Positions 21,775 through 30,843 of a stretch of 64,000 nucleotides of DNA are shown piece after piece (within the stretch, counting starts at the first letter, position 1; every line of letters starts with the position of its first letter). The position numbers and the translations under genes were made by a program. Below the pieces are notes generated by a model. That model saw nothing but the letters and a program-made list of their open reading frames with translations. It did no database searches and was not told the DNA's origin. The DNA comes from Rheinheimera sp. (GTDB lineage Bacteria > Pseudomonadota > Gammaproteobacteria > Enterobacterales > Alteromonadaceae). The stretch spans positions 682,001 to 746,000 of the forward strand of contig NZ_JAUYGV010000001.1 in the NCBI RefSeq assembly GCF_030690345.1, in the 5' to 3' direction.

Positions 21775-24700
21775 TTAAGAGGCTGCTGCCATCTTGACAG
21801 CATCATCCACATCGACAGCTACAACACGTGACACGCCGGGTTCCTGCATTGTCACGCCCATTAACTGCGCCGCCATTTCCATGGCAATTTTATTGTGGCT
21901 AATATAAATAAATTGCACTGTTTCCGACATTTCCCGCACCAAATTACAAAAACGGCCGACGTTAGCATCGTCCAGTGGTGCATCTACTTCATCTAACATA
22001 CAAAATGGCGCCGGGTTAAGCCGGAAAATCGAAAACACTAATGATAAAGCCGTTAGGGCTTTTTCACCACCCGATAATAAATGTATTGTACTGTTTTTTT
22101 TGCCCGGTGGCCTTGCCATGATAGTTACACCGGTTTCCAACAAGTCATCTTCGGTTAGTGCCAGATAGGCACTGCCGCCGCCAAACACTTTGGGAAACAG
22201 TGTTTTTAAGCCGTCATTCACCTGCTCAAAGGTTTCTTTAAACTTTTGCCGCGTTTCTTTATCAATTTTGCGGATCGCCGTTTCCAGCGTGTCCATCGCC
22301 GAGGTTAAGTCGTCATTCTGGGCATCCAGATACTGCTTACGCTCTGCCTGTTGCTCATATTCTTCGATGGCCGCCAGGTTAATCGGGCCTAAACGGCCGA
22401 CGGCGTCCACGGTTTTATCCAGCTGCTGCTGCCAGACGGCTTCTTCAGCGTCCGGTGCCAGTTCGGCCAACACATCCTTCATATTGGCCTGCTGTTCACG
22501 CAAAAGTTCCAGCATATTATTGGCGCGCACGCGGTAGCCTTCAGCATCAAGGCGCAATTCAGCCAACTCAGCGCGCTTTTTGTTTAACAGCTGCAAAATA
22601 CCATGTTGGCCTTGCTCAAGCTCACGGATTTGCTGCTCTACCGCCGCCAACTGATCTTGCTGTGCAATCATTTGCTGCTCAGCCTCTTCGCGCTCCAGTA
22701 AGGCTTGCTGCAATTGTTCGTGCAGCAGCAATTCCGGTTCATCATCCTGTTGCAGTTTGGCTTCCAGCGCCCCGGCTTGCTCCTGCAATTGCTGCTGTTG
22801 CATGCGGGCGCGCTGCAGGCTTTGCTGCAGCGTGCTGAGTTGTTGCTCGGCCACTTTTTGTTGCATCAGCAGCTGTTGTTGCTGCGTCCGTTTTTGCTCG
22901 AACTGCGCGCGCAGTTGTTGCACTTGCTGCTGCTGATTACCACTTTGGCTGTGCAATTGCTGTTGCGCAGCTTCGTGTTGCAACAGTTGCTCTGCACTTT
23001 GCTCCAGCGCCATCGCCAGTTGTTCGGTGCTTTCTTCCAGTTGCGCTTGTTTCAGTTGCAACTGTTGCTGTTCTGCCGCCAACTTTTGCGCCAGCTTTTG
23101 CGCCTGTTGCAGCTCTTGCTGTGCCAGTAACTGCGCGGTGAGCTGCTGCTGCTGTGAGCGCTCAGCCTGTTGCAGTTGCGCCATAGCGTGTTGCTGCTGT
23201 TGCTGTGATTGTTGCAACGCGCTTTGCTGCGCGCCGTACTGCCCGCTCAGCTCTGCGACATGCTGCTCAGCTGTGGTTAATTCCTGCGTCAGTTGTACTA
23301 AGCGCTCTTCGCGCAGTAAATAATTGTCCTGCTGTTGAGCCCCGGCCTGCAATGACCAGTTAGTGCCCAGCCAATAGCCCGATGCGGTGATTACACTCTG
23401 GCCGGGCGTCAGCTGTGGCAGCGCCTGCTGTGCAGTATCAACGTCGGCCACACAACTGATCTGGTTGAAGCTCTCCGGATAAACCCCGCTTACAATCACT
23501 TCTGCCAGGCTGCCTTTAGCTGCAGCAGCGGTGTTGCGGCTTACCATAGTCAGCGCCGCAGCCGGCAGTTGCTCGGCCACCGCGGCATGCTGCAACTGGC
23601 CCAACACCAACGCGACAGAGGTGGCCCAGCCGGGTTTTACCTGCAACTGCTGCAATAATTGCTGTTGCTCACCGTCCTGTTGTTGCTGCTGTTGCTGCAG
23701 TTGTTGTTGCTCGCGCTGCAACAGCAGCAGTTCAGACTTTGCCTGCAACTGCGCGGCATCCAGCGTACGGCTTAGCTGCTCTTGCTGCTGCACTGCCTGC
23801 TGTGCCTGTTCGTGCTGTGCCCCAGCCTGTTGTACCTGTGCGGCAGCCTGGTCCAGTTCAGCAGTAAGCACGCCGACACGCTGCTGCAACGGGGCCAGTG
23901 CCAGCCCGGCTAACTCCTGCTGCAGTTGCTCTTCCTGTTGGCGCAGCTGAGTAAGCTGATGAAGCTGATTTTGCTGCTGTAACTGTTGTTGTTGTTGCTG
24001 CTGCTGCAGGCGAAAATGCTGCTGTTGCCACTGGTTAAAGGCCTGCTGCTGTTGCTGCTGCTCATCTTCCAACTGCTGCAGTTGCTCTGTCAGTTCGGCC
24101 AGTTGCTCGTCCAGCAGCGCCTGTTGCGGTTCATCTTCTGCCAGTTGCAGTTGCAGTTCAGCCTGCTGCGCCTGCTCGGTAGCAATAAACTCCTGTGCCT
24201 GCGCCAGGGTGTATTGTGCTTGTTGTAGCTGAGCGCTGAGGCTTTGTTGTTGCTGGCGCTGATGCAAAATTTGCTGTTCCAGCCGGCTGATACTGCTGCC
24301 CAGTTGATAAAAATTGCTCTGCACTTTCTCCAACGCCTGGCGGCCGTCCTGTGCTTGCTGTTTTAACTCCAACAACACACGCTGATCGCCCAACTCCTGC
24401 GACTGATACTTATCCAGTTCGGTTTGTTGCTGCGCCAGTTGCTGCTCCAACGCGGTAAAGCTATTGTTGTATTGCAGCCACTTAATGGTGGTCAGTTCCG
24501 CTTTCAGCTTACGCTCTTGTGCTTTAAGTTCTTTATAGCGCTGGGCGGCGCTGGCCTGGCGCTTTAACTTATCAATATTTTTGCCCAGCTCTTCACGCAC
24601 ATCGGCTAAACGCTCGAGGTTTTCCCGCGTATGCTTAATGCGGTTTTCGGTTTCGCGCCGCCGCTCTTTGTACTTGGAAATGCCGGCGGCTTCTTCAATA

Positions 24701-25188
24701 AAAACCCGTAGCTCCTGTGGCCTGGATTCGATAAGCCTGGAAATCATGCCTTGTTCAATAATGGCGTAACTGCGCGGCCCAAGCCCGGTGCCTAAGAAGA
24801 TGTCGGTGATGTCACGGCGGCGGCATTTACTGCCGTTAAGAAAATAATTAGATTGGGCATCACGGGTAACAATACGCTTAATGGAAATTTCACTGCGATC
24901 TGCCATGCCACCGGCCAGGCGGCCCTGAGTGTTCTCAAACACCAGCTCTACCGAGGCTTGTGATACCGGCTTGCGCTGCGACGAGCCGTTAAAAATAACG
25001 TCGGTCATGGCATCGCCGCGCAGGTTTTTGGCCGAGCTTTCGCCCAGCACCCAGCGCACTGCATCAATTACATTCGATTTACCACAGCCATTGGGCCCGA
25101 CCACAGCGGTCATTTGCTGTGGAAAAGGCACACTGGTGCTGTCAACAAACGACTTAAAGCCGGACAGCTTGATCTGTTTTAAGCGCAT
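21775..25188 (-). CDS. smc: Chromosome partition protein SMC, glutamine-rich coiled coil
   Basis: 1137 aa. It is an ABC-type ATPase that compacts and segregates chromosomes. Walker A is VVGPNGCGKSNVIDAVRWV (about 30-48), the signature is LLSGGEKALTALSL, and Walker B is FCMLDEVDAPLDD near the C-terminus. The two coiled-coil arms flank a hinge at about 510-600 (TMVSRNTAAAAKGSLAEVIVSG). The arms are extraordinarily rich in glutamine, with runs of five to eight Q encoded by mixed CAG/CAA codons; this is unusual for the family and explains the many long antisense frames here. The head motifs are intact, so the gene should be functional. zipA starts 14 nt after its stop. Confidence 0.96.
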   Translation of the reverse strand: MRLKQIKLSGFKSFVDSTSVPFPQQMTAVVGPNGCGKSNVIDAVRWVLGESSAKNLRGDAMTDVIFNGSSQRKPVSQASVELVFENTQGRLAGGMADRSEISIKRIVTRDAQSNYFLNGSKCRRRDITDIFLGTGLGPRSYAIIEQGMISRLIESRPQELRVFIEEAAGISKYKERRRETENRIKHTRENLERLADVREELGKNIDKLKRQASAAQRYKELKAQERKLKAELTTIKWLQYNNSFTALEQQLAQQQTELDKYQSQELGDQRVLLELKQQAQDGRQALEKVQSNFYQLGSSISRLEQQILHQRQQQQSLSAQLQQAQYTLAQAQEFIATEQAQQAELQLQLAEDEPQQALLDEQLAELTEQLQQLEDEQQQQQQAFNQWQQQHFRLQQQQQQQQLQQQNQLHQLTQLRQQEEQLQQELAGLALAPLQQRVGVLTAELDQAAAQVQQAGAQHEQAQQAVQQQEQLSRTLDAAQLQAKSELLLLQREQQQLQQQQQQQDGEQQQLLQQLQVKPGWATSVALVLGQLQHAAVAEQLPAAALTMVSRNTAAAAKGSLAEVIVSGVYPESFNQISCVADVDTAQQALPQLTPGQSVITASGYWLGTNWSLQAGAQQQDNYLLREERLVQLTQELTTAEQHVAELSGQYGAQQSALQQSQQQQQHAMAQLQQAERSQQQQLTAQLLAQQELQQAQKLAQKLAAEQQQLQLKQAQLEESTEQLAMALEQSAEQLLQHEAAQQQLHSQSGNQQQQVQQLRAQFEQKRTQQQQLLMQQKVAEQQLSTLQQSLQRARMQQQQLQEQAGALEAKLQQDDEPELLLHEQLQQALLEREEAEQQMIAQQDQLAAVEQQIRELEQGQHGILQLLNKKRAELAELRLDAEGYRVRANNMLELLREQQANMKDVLAELAPDAEEAVWQQQLDKTVDAVGRLGPINLAAIEEYEQQAERKQYLDAQNDDLTSAMDTLETAIRKIDKETRQKFKETFEQVNDGLKTLFPKVFGGGSAYLALTEDDLLETGVTIMARPPGKKNSTIHLLSGGEKALTALSLVFSIFRLNPAPFCMLDEVDAPLDDANVGRFCNLVREMSETVQFIYISHNKIAMEMAAQLMGVTMQEPGVSRVVAVDVDDAVKMAAAS

Positions 25189-25261
25189 CGGGGCAAATTA
25201 TTATTGTTATCATCGCGTTTGGCCGAATGTAGCAGCGCGCTTGCTTACTGTCACGGGAAAA

Positions 25262-25879
25262 TCACTCGCTTCTCTGACCAATCAAGGTCTTACTGCGCCA
25301 GCGCCGGGCTTTTTCTACCACGGTATGGTTTACCGTTTTACGGCTTTTCTTTGGAAATACCACCACCGGGCGCGAAATAAGCAGGTTGTTCGGATACACC
25401 ACTAACTCGTTATCTTTAGTGCGCAATACCGTGCTGAACAAGTTAATTTCAATAATACGACCTTCGAGAAAGTTACCGCCGTCGACTACCCGCACTTCCA
25501 TGCCCTCGGCAAAGGCCTTTTGCCCCAGCAGAATAAAAAACGCGGTAATATTACTAAGCAGGCTCCAGGCGGCAAATAACGCCACCCCCACTACCGCAAT
25601 CATTGATGAGGCCAATACCAGTAAACCGCGGATATCGACGCCCCAGACAATGCTCAGTACCACTATCAACAACAGTGCCAATATAATGTGGAACACCACC
25701 AGGGCCCGCTTGTTCATCTCGGCTTTTAGCTGGCTGGCGGCAATAAAGCGGTATAACACAGGAGCAATACGCCGGCTGATAATAAAGTACAGAATAACCA
25801 CTGATACAGTGATAATCAGTTGCACTGTGGTGGGGCTGAAATGTTGCATCAGCTGCTGTGAATACTGAAAAAATGACAA
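25262..25879 (-). CDS. MscS-family mechanosensitive channel (small form)
   Basis: 205 aa. Three hydrophobic helices (about 18-38, 60-80, 85-115) are followed by the MscS beta domain GQKAFAEGMEVRVVDGGNFLEGRIIEINLF, where strand turns carry Gly as expected, and YPNNLLIS. There is no large C-terminal vestibule, so it is a short MscS-type protein rather than a full YnaI/MscS. It probably releases solutes on hypoosmotic shock. It lies in the minus-strand run with ycgN (25 nt upstream). A basic tail (KARRWRSKTLIGQRSE) ends the protein. Confidence 0.85.
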   Translation of the reverse strand: MSFFQYSQQLMQHFSPTTVQLIITVSVVILYFIISRRIAPVLYRFIAASQLKAEMNKRALVVFHIILALLLIVVLSIVWGVDIRGLLVLASSMIAVVGVALFAAWSLLSNITAFFILLGQKAFAEGMEVRVVDGGNFLEGRIIEINLFSTVLRTKDNELVVYPNNLLISRPVVVFPKKSRKTVNHTVVEKARRWRSKTLIGQRSE

Positions 25880-25904
25880 AATCAGGCTCTCATAAAGATG
25901 CGGG

Positions 25905-26399
25905 TTAATCCAGGTCGTTCAGCGGCCAGCGCACAATAAAATCTTCAAAATCGTCCAGGTTAACCTGGTGCTCCGAGATGGTTTTATTGCGTACTGACAT
26001 TTGCTTTTTATGCATCAGACTTTTTTTACCGCCGTTTAACAGCGGATGCCAGTGCGGCAAGCCGCGGCCTTCGTGCAAACGCCGGTAAGCACAACTGGTT
26101 GGCATAAAGAAAATGTCTTTCAGGTTTTGTTTGGTCAGTGCAATGCAATCCGGCACCAGCACAGTACGCTGTGTATATTCGGTGCATTCACACTTGTGGC
26201 TGTTTAAGTAACGACAGGCAATATTGGTGTAATGCACCTGTTCATCCTGGTGCAGCACTGCCGTTGGGCCTTCATCTTCGTCATCATCAATAAACTTGTT
26301 CAGGCAGCATTTGGCGCAGCCATCACACAAGGCTTCCCACTCTTCTGTGTTCATTTCATCAAGCGTTTTGGTTTCCCAATAGCGTTCTGCTAAAGCCAT
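25905..26399 (-). CDS. ycgN: YcgN family cysteine-cluster protein (UPF0260)
   Basis: 164 aa. The N-terminal CDGCAKCCLNKF and the following CRYLNSHKCECTEY..VLVPDCI form the cysteine cluster that defines the family and may bind a metal or Fe-S centre. WETKTLDEMNTEEWEALCDGC is the usual start. The role is unknown. It begins 2 nt after the FAH-family gene stop, in the order ycgM-ycgN found next to ycgL/minC in many gammaproteobacteria, so the context supports the call. Confidence 0.92.
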   Translation of the reverse strand: MALAERYWETKTLDEMNTEEWEALCDGCAKCCLNKFIDDDEDEGPTAVLHQDEQVHYTNIACRYLNSHKCECTEYTQRTVLVPDCIALTKQNLKDIFFMPTSCAYRRLHEGRGLPHWHPLLNGGKKSLMHKKQMSVRNKTISEHQVNLDDFEDFIVRWPLNDLD

Positions 26400-26401
26400 G
26401 C

Positions 26402-27064
26402 TTAATTTACCTTGCTGTTTACTGTAAAAACATCAGCCAGTTGTAACTGCAACTGATCCCCGCTTTGCAGCGGCCCCACGCCGGCGGGTGTGCCGGTAAG
26501 CACGATATCCCCGGGTAACAGGGTAAAATGCTGGCTCATTTCACTGATCAACTGGCTGATACCACGGATCATATTGGCGGTATTGCCCTGTTGGCGCAAC
26601 TGCGAATTAACCGTTAAACGAAACTCTAACTGCTGCGGATGCTGCAGCAGCGCTTTGTCGACAAAGCCGGCCACCGGACAGGCACCGTCAAAGCCTTTGG
26701 CAATTTCCCACGGCCGGCCCAGCTGTTTTAGCTGTGCCTGTACATCACGAAGCGTCAGATCCAGCGCTAAACTGTAACCCCAGATAGCATCGTTTACACT
26801 GGCAAAGTCAGCCTGGCGTAACGGCTTGGCAATCAGCACTGCCAGTTCGGTTTCGTTGTGTACCGCACCCTGCCCCTGCGGCAAGCTGAAGCCCGGCGAA
26901 AAATGACACAGCGCGGTCGAGGGCTTGATAAAAAACAGCGCCTGCGGTGCCGTTTTGCTTTGCATCTCCGCAATATGATCCTGATAGTTCTGTCCGATGC
27001 ACAGCACCTTGCCAACCGGCAGCGCTATGGGTTCTCCAGCAACAGTAAGATGTTGATATGTCAT
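26402..27064 (-). CDS. ycgM: Fumarylacetoacetate hydrolase family protein (YcgM-like)
   Basis: 220 aa, the size of YcgM/FAHD1. VLCIGQNYQDHIAEM is the N-terminal family motif. ETELAVLI carries metal ligands, FDGACPVAGFV is the substrate region, and PGDIVLTGTPAGVGPLQSGDQL is the C-terminal signature. Members act as oxaloacetate or acylpyruvate hydrolases; the exact substrate is not known here. It is 4 nt from the transglycosylase gene and 2 nt from ycgN, so clearly in one operon. Confidence 0.9.
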   Translation of the reverse strand: MTYQHLTVAGEPIALPVGKVLCIGQNYQDHIAEMQSKTAPQALFFIKPSTALCHFSPGFSLPQGQGAVHNETELAVLIAKPLRQADFASVNDAIWGYSLALDLTLRDVQAQLKQLGRPWEIAKGFDGACPVAGFVDKALLQHPQQLEFRLTVNSQLRQQGNTANMIRGISQLISEMSQHFTLLPGDIVLTGTPAGVGPLQSGDQLQLQLADVFTVNSKVN

Positions 27065-27068
27065 GTTG

Positions 27069-28085
27069 TTATTCCGCCGCTACGATTAAATCGGCCAGGT
27101 AGCCGACACTGGTAACAAAGTAATAAGACCGGTTCCAATGCATCAGCACTTTGTAGTTGTCGTAAGCTAAAAAGGCGCGGCCATCTTCACCATCCGGCAG
27201 CACTAAAGCAGCCGTAATGTCGCGCACCGGCAGCGCGGTTTTATTTAACCGCTGTAAGCCCAGTTGCTGCCAATCGGCCAGGCTGCGCTCCGACGCTGCC
27301 CAGCGCTGCAGCCATTCGCCACGCTGTAAACTACCGCGGGCAATAGCATGTGTTATGTCAAAATTGTCCGGCAGTATTACTTCCCGGCCCCAGGTTTTAC
27401 TGTTATCCCAGCCTTGCTGTTTTAAATAATTGGCAATAGAGGCAAATACATCGGCCTGATTGGTCCAGATATCTTTTTTGCCATCGCCGTCACCGTCCTG
27501 CGCATAGGCCATAAAAGAGCTGGGCATAAACTGGCTTTGCCCCATAGCGCCGGCCCACGAGCCTTTCATCTGTTCCAGGCTGATATGGCCCTGGGCTAAA
27601 ATATCCAGTGCCTGGTAAAATTCTTGTTTAAAAAAGCTTTCGCGCCGGCCGTCATAGGCAAGGGTTACCAGGGCAGACGGCACAGAATAGGTGCCCATAA
27701 AGTTACCGAAACTGCTCTCCAGCCCCCACAGCGCAACAATAAAGCGCGCTTGCACACCGTATTGCGCGGCAATTTTTTCCAGCTGCGGTAAATACTGCTG
27801 ATAACGCTCACGTGCCATTCTGATGCGGGTTTCACTTACCCGTTTGGGTAAGTAAGTACTGAGGGTTTCCACTACTTCGGGCTGGCTTTTATCGGCGGCG
27901 ACAATACGCTCGTGATAGGTCAGCGAGGCAAACACCGGTTCGATTAACTCCGGCTTATAGCCTTTGCTCAGCGCTTCCTGCTTTAGTGTGGCAACGTAAT
28001 CAGAGAATTCAGGCTTATTGTCGGCGGCAAAAACGGAGACACTGAAGACAGCCGCGATGGTAATACAGATAACAGATTTAATCAT
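27069..28085 (-). CDS. Lytic murein transglycosylase (MltB family)
   Basis: 338 aa with a signal peptide (MIKSVICITIAAVFSVSVFAA, then DNKPEF) and no lipobox, so it is periplasmic and soluble. FIVALWGLESSFGNFMGTYS contains the catalytic Glu (ALWGLES) of the SLT family 3/MltB type. GAMGQSQFMPSSFMAYAQDGDGDGKKDIW is the second signature (the GQ..FMPS and DG.GD loop). It cleaves the glycan strands of peptidoglycan. It lies in the ycgL-to-ycgN run beside the min locus, a sensible place for a cell-wall enzyme. The domain call is firm; the paralogue name is not. Confidence 0.93.
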   Translation of the reverse strand: MIKSVICITIAAVFSVSVFAADNKPEFSDYVATLKQEALSKGYKPELIEPVFASLTYHERIVAADKSQPEVVETLSTYLPKRVSETRIRMARERYQQYLPQLEKIAAQYGVQARFIVALWGLESSFGNFMGTYSVPSALVTLAYDGRRESFFKQEFYQALDILAQGHISLEQMKGSWAGAMGQSQFMPSSFMAYAQDGDGDGKKDIWTNQADVFASIANYLKQQGWDNSKTWGREVILPDNFDITHAIARGSLQRGEWLQRWAASERSLADWQQLGLQRLNKTALPVRDITAALVLPDGEDGRAFLAYDNYKVLMHWNRSYYFVTSVGYLADLIVAAE

Positions 28086-28111
28086 AATAAGGACCCGTTA
28101 GGTAAATGAAT

Positions 28112-28384
28112 TTATTGCTGATGTTGCGCCTTATGCTGTGCCAGCATATCCTGCGGTGGCGGTGGCAACTGCAGGTAATAGCCCTGCTGCTGCAACAGCA
28201 GCCGTACCTTATCGATATCTGCCAGCGCCAATTGTTCCCGCGCGGCTAAATTAAGTACAGTAACCAGTTGCGGCACACCAAAGGTGGTTAGCAAGGTTGC
28301 CGGTACCTTGCTGAAGTCATCACGCCGTTCAACATAAAGATAGGTACTGTCCTTGTTCGGACTTCTGTAAACTGCACACAGCAT
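28112..28384 (-). CDS. ycgL: YcgL domain protein
   Basis: 90 aa. MLCAVYRSPNKDSTYLYVERRDDFSKVP is the typical start of the YcgL family, with the conserved KR..TYLYV and the helix TFGVPQLV. The function is unknown. It is divergent from minC (164 nt between starts), the arrangement conserved in enteric and marine gammaproteobacteria, and heads the minus-strand run that includes the transglycosylase, ycgM and ycgN. Confidence 0.93.
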   Translation of the reverse strand: MLCAVYRSPNKDSTYLYVERRDDFSKVPATLLTTFGVPQLVTVLNLAAREQLALADIDKVRLLLQQQGYYLQLPPPPQDMLAQHKAQHQQ

Positions 28385-28548
28385 CGAATAAAACCACGCC
28401 TCAACCTTGCTTAACGAAGGTCTAAACTATAACATGAAGCCCAGGTATTGCGTACCGGCAAACAAGCGGCAACGCAAATAAAAGCGCGGCCTGGCAAGCA
28501 ATAGGTCAAAGCCCGCGACAGATAATTATAAGTGCGCACAGAACAGTT

Positions 28549-29250
28549 ATGTCAGATCAGACTTTGGAACTAAAAGGCAGTTTATTTCCTTTATCGGTAC
28601 TCTCCTGCGCCGATCTCAGCGTTAACGCCCTACGCAGTGCTTTAAGCCAGAAACTGGCTCAGGCACCGGCCTTTTTCTATCAGGCGCCTATAGTGCTCAA
28701 TGTAGCCGAATGCCGGCAAACACCCGACTTTACTGCGATAAAACAACTGTTTACTGAGTTAAACCTGGTATTGGTTGGGGTGTGTGGCGCCGGCGCAGAG
28801 TTAAAGCAACACGCCCAGCAAGCCGGCTTAGCCGCTTTGCAATTGGGTAAAGACAGCAAAACAGCCGCCAAAGCCAGCGCTGCGGTGCCAAGCGGCAACG
28901 CAGAAACGGTGAACGTGTCGATGGACGCAAAAATTGTTGAGCAAACCGTGCGCTCCGGCCAGCAACTGTATGCCAAAGGCACCGACTTAATTGTCAAAGG
29001 TACCGTAGGTGCCGGTGCTGAAGTGATCGCCGATGGCAACATTCATATTTACGGCACCTTGCGTGGCAAAGCCATTGCCGGTGCAGCCGGCGATCGCAGT
29101 AAACGTATTTTTTGTTACAACTTGCAGGCCGAACTGGTGTCTATTGCCGGTAACTATTGGCTTAGCGAAAGCCTGCAGGGTGAATTTTGGGGTAAATCGG
29201 CTTGTATCAAATTACAGGACGATCAACTGGTATTAGCAGAATTAGGGTAA
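28549..29250 (+). CDS. minC: Septum site-determining protein MinC
   Basis: 233 aa. It inhibits FtsZ polymerisation away from mid-cell, activated by MinD at the membrane. The N-terminal domain (FPLSVLSCADLSVNALRSAL) is followed by a linker with SGNAETVNVS and a C-terminal beta-helix rich in glycine (VRSGQQLYAKGTDLIVKG, HIYGTLRGKAIAGAAGD), the MinD-binding part. First gene of minC-minD-minE; minD starts 10 nt after its stop behind AAGGA. Intact. Confidence 0.97.
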   Translation: MSDQTLELKGSLFPLSVLSCADLSVNALRSALSQKLAQAPAFFYQAPIVLNVAECRQTPDFTAIKQLFTELNLVLVGVCGAGAELKQHAQQAGLAALQLGKDSKTAAKASAAVPSGNAETVNVSMDAKIVEQTVRSGQQLYAKGTDLIVKGTVGAGAEVIADGNIHIYGTLRGKAIAGAAGDRSKRIFCYNLQAELVSIAGNYWLSESLQGEFWGKSACIKLQDDQLVLAELG

Positions 29251-29260
29251 GGATTTCACT

Positions 29261-30070
29261 ATGGCAAAAATCATAGTTGTAACGTCAGGAAAGGGCGGCG
29301 TGGGTAAAACCACTTCCAGTGCAGCTATCGGTACCGGCCTGGCATTAAAAGGCCATAAAACGGTAATTATCGATTTTGACATTGGTCTGCGTAATTTAGA
29401 CCTGATTATGGGTTGTGAGCGCCGCGTAGTGTACGACTTCGTTAATGTAATTAACGGCGAAGCCAATTTAAAACAGACGCTTATTAAAGATAAACGCACC
29501 GACAACCTGTTTATTTTACCGGCGTCGCAAACACGCGATAAAGATGCCTTAAGCAAGGCCGGGGTAGAAAAGGTACTGAACGAGCTGGCAAAAGATTTCG
29601 ACTTTATTTTATGTGACTCGCCGGCCGGCATTGAAGCCGGTGCCATGATGGCGCTGTATTTTGCCGATGAAGCCGTAGTAGTTACCAATCCGGAAGTGTC
29701 ATCCGTACGCGATTCAGACCGCATTCTGGGCATGTTAGCCAGTAAGTCACGCCGTGCCGAGCAAGGCCTGGATGCAATAAAAGAGCACTTGCTGTTAACC
29801 CGCTACAACCCCGAGCGGGTAGAAAAAGGCGAGATGCTCAGCGTTGAAGACGTAAAAGAAATTCTGTCGATTGACCTGTTGGGCGTTATTCCGGAGTCGC
29901 AAGCCGTGCTTAATGCGTCGAACTCCGGTCAGCCGGTTATTCTTGATAGCGAAAGTGATGCCGGTCAGGCATACCTGGATACCGTCGAGCGCTTACTGGG
30001 TGAAAAAGTGCCGTTCCGCTTTTTAACAGTGGAGAAAAAGGGCCTGTTAAAACGGATTTTCGGAGGATAA
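29261..30070 (+). CDS. minD: Septum site-determining ATPase MinD
   Basis: 269 aa. Deviant Walker A is SGKGGVGKTTSSAAIG at residues 10-25, switch I is DFDIGLRNLDLIMG and Walker B is FILCDSPAGIE. The C-terminal amphipathic helix (KKGLLKRIFGG) is the membrane-targeting sequence. The ATPase oscillates between poles with MinE and recruits MinC. It is 10 nt after minC and 3 nt before minE, so one transcript. Full length compared with E. coli (270 aa). Confidence 0.98.
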   Translation: MAKIIVVTSGKGGVGKTTSSAAIGTGLALKGHKTVIIDFDIGLRNLDLIMGCERRVVYDFVNVINGEANLKQTLIKDKRTDNLFILPASQTRDKDALSKAGVEKVLNELAKDFDFILCDSPAGIEAGAMMALYFADEAVVVTNPEVSSVRDSDRILGMLASKSRRAEQGLDAIKEHLLLTRYNPERVEKGEMLSVEDVKEILSIDLLGVIPESQAVLNASNSGQPVILDSESDAGQAYLDTVERLLGEKVPFRFLTVEKKGLLKRIFGG

Positions 30071-30073
30071 GGG

Positions 30074-30334
30074 ATGTCATTACTGGATTATTTTCGTTCA
30101 ACCAAGAAAAGCACGGCCAACACGGCCAAAGAGCGCTTACAAATCATCGTCGCGCACGAGCGCAGACGGCGTAACAGCCCGGATTATCTGCCGCAGCTGG
30201 AGCGCGATATCTTAGAAGTGATCCGCAAATACGTGGATATTTCGCCGGAAGATATTGCCGTAACGTTAGAACAGCGCGACGATCAGTTATCCGTGCTGGA
30301 GCTGAATGTCACCTTTCCGGATGAAAAGCGCTAA
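30074..30334 (+). CDS. minE: Cell division topological specificity factor MinE
   Basis: 86 aa (88 in E. coli). [22 protein letters not shown] has the N-terminal membrane-binding helix, [11 protein letters not shown] is the anti-MinCD segment, and the C-terminal part is the dimerisation domain ending FPDEKR. It stimulates MinD ATPase and sets the oscillation. It is the last gene of the min operon; a strong terminator follows within 10 nt. Confidence 0.97.
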   Translation: MSLLDYFRSTKKSTANTAKERLQIIVAHERRRRNSPDYLPQLERDILEVIRKYVDISPEDIAVTLEQRDDQLSVLELNVTFPDEKR

Positions 30335-30342
30335 GCTTAGCC

Positions 30343-30373
30343 AACAAACCCGCGCCAGCGGGTTTGTTATTTT
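30343..30373 (+). terminator. Terminator of minCDE
   Basis: AACAAACCCGC (30343-30353) pairs with GCGGGTTTGTT (30358-30368), an 11-bp perfect stem with loop GCCA, followed by ATTTT. Confidence 0.85.
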
Positions 30374-30405
30374 CAGCCTCAGGCAAAGAACTTAAACACA
30401 AAACT

Positions 30406-30804
30406 ATGCATCAATTTATATTTTCAGCACTTTACAGTGTTGGCATCTTAATGGTGATGTTATTTGCCACAGCAGTGTCGACCAAGCTGACACCATTAAC
30501 CCCGGCAACGCCACTCTGGTACCTTGTTGGTGCATTTTTGTTAGTGATGTATAGCTACTGGCAATACAGCAGTTGGGGCTTGCGCCGGTTTCAACGCTTT
30601 AACATAGTGCGGCTACATCAGTGGGTTCAGTGGTTATCTGGACTTGCGGCGGTTGTTTTTGGCACCCTTGCCTTGATAACAGCAATATTGATGCAGCGGG
30701 CTGCTACTTACACTGCTGAACAGATCTTAGAGGCGCTTTATCCGTTCTTATTGTTTTTGGCAATGTGCTTAGCCATCGTTAGCGTCGGCCGGTTAAGGCG
30801 TTGA
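30406..30804 (+). CDS. Small four-helix membrane protein, unknown
   Basis: 132 aa from ATG 30406. A longer frame from TTG 30364 would start inside the minE terminator and is rejected. Four hydrophobic helices (about 5-25, 35-53, 75-100, 110-128) with few charged residues show an integral inner-membrane protein. No family recognised. There is no strong ribosome site before the ATG, so expression is uncertain. It lies between the min terminator and an inverted repeat (30807-30843), at the edge of the accessory region. Confidence 0.6.
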   Translation: MHQFIFSALYSVGILMVMLFATAVSTKLTPLTPATPLWYLVGAFLLVMYSYWQYSSWGLRRFQRFNIVRLHQWVQWLSGLAAVVFGTLALITAILMQRAATYTAEQILEALYPFLLFLAMCLAIVSVGRLRR

Positions 30805-30806
30805 AT

Positions 30807-30843
30807 CAATGGGGTCAGTGAATCAATGACTCTGACCCTATTG
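30807..30843. repeat. REP-like inverted repeat (GGGTCAG/CTGACCC)
   Basis: CAATGGGGTCAG (30807-30818) pairs with CTGACCCTATTG (30832-30843), with a G-T pair inside, around a short loop. A half copy (CTGACCC) lies at 33681-33687 in the same accessory region. The word resembles extragenic palindromes associated with REP-type transposases; no such transposase is in the window. Confidence 0.5.

Noticed and set aside
22190..24228. Several long Leu/Cys/Ser-rich frames antisense to smc
   Set aside because: They arise from the complement of CAG/CAA glutamine runs in smc and have no start signals.
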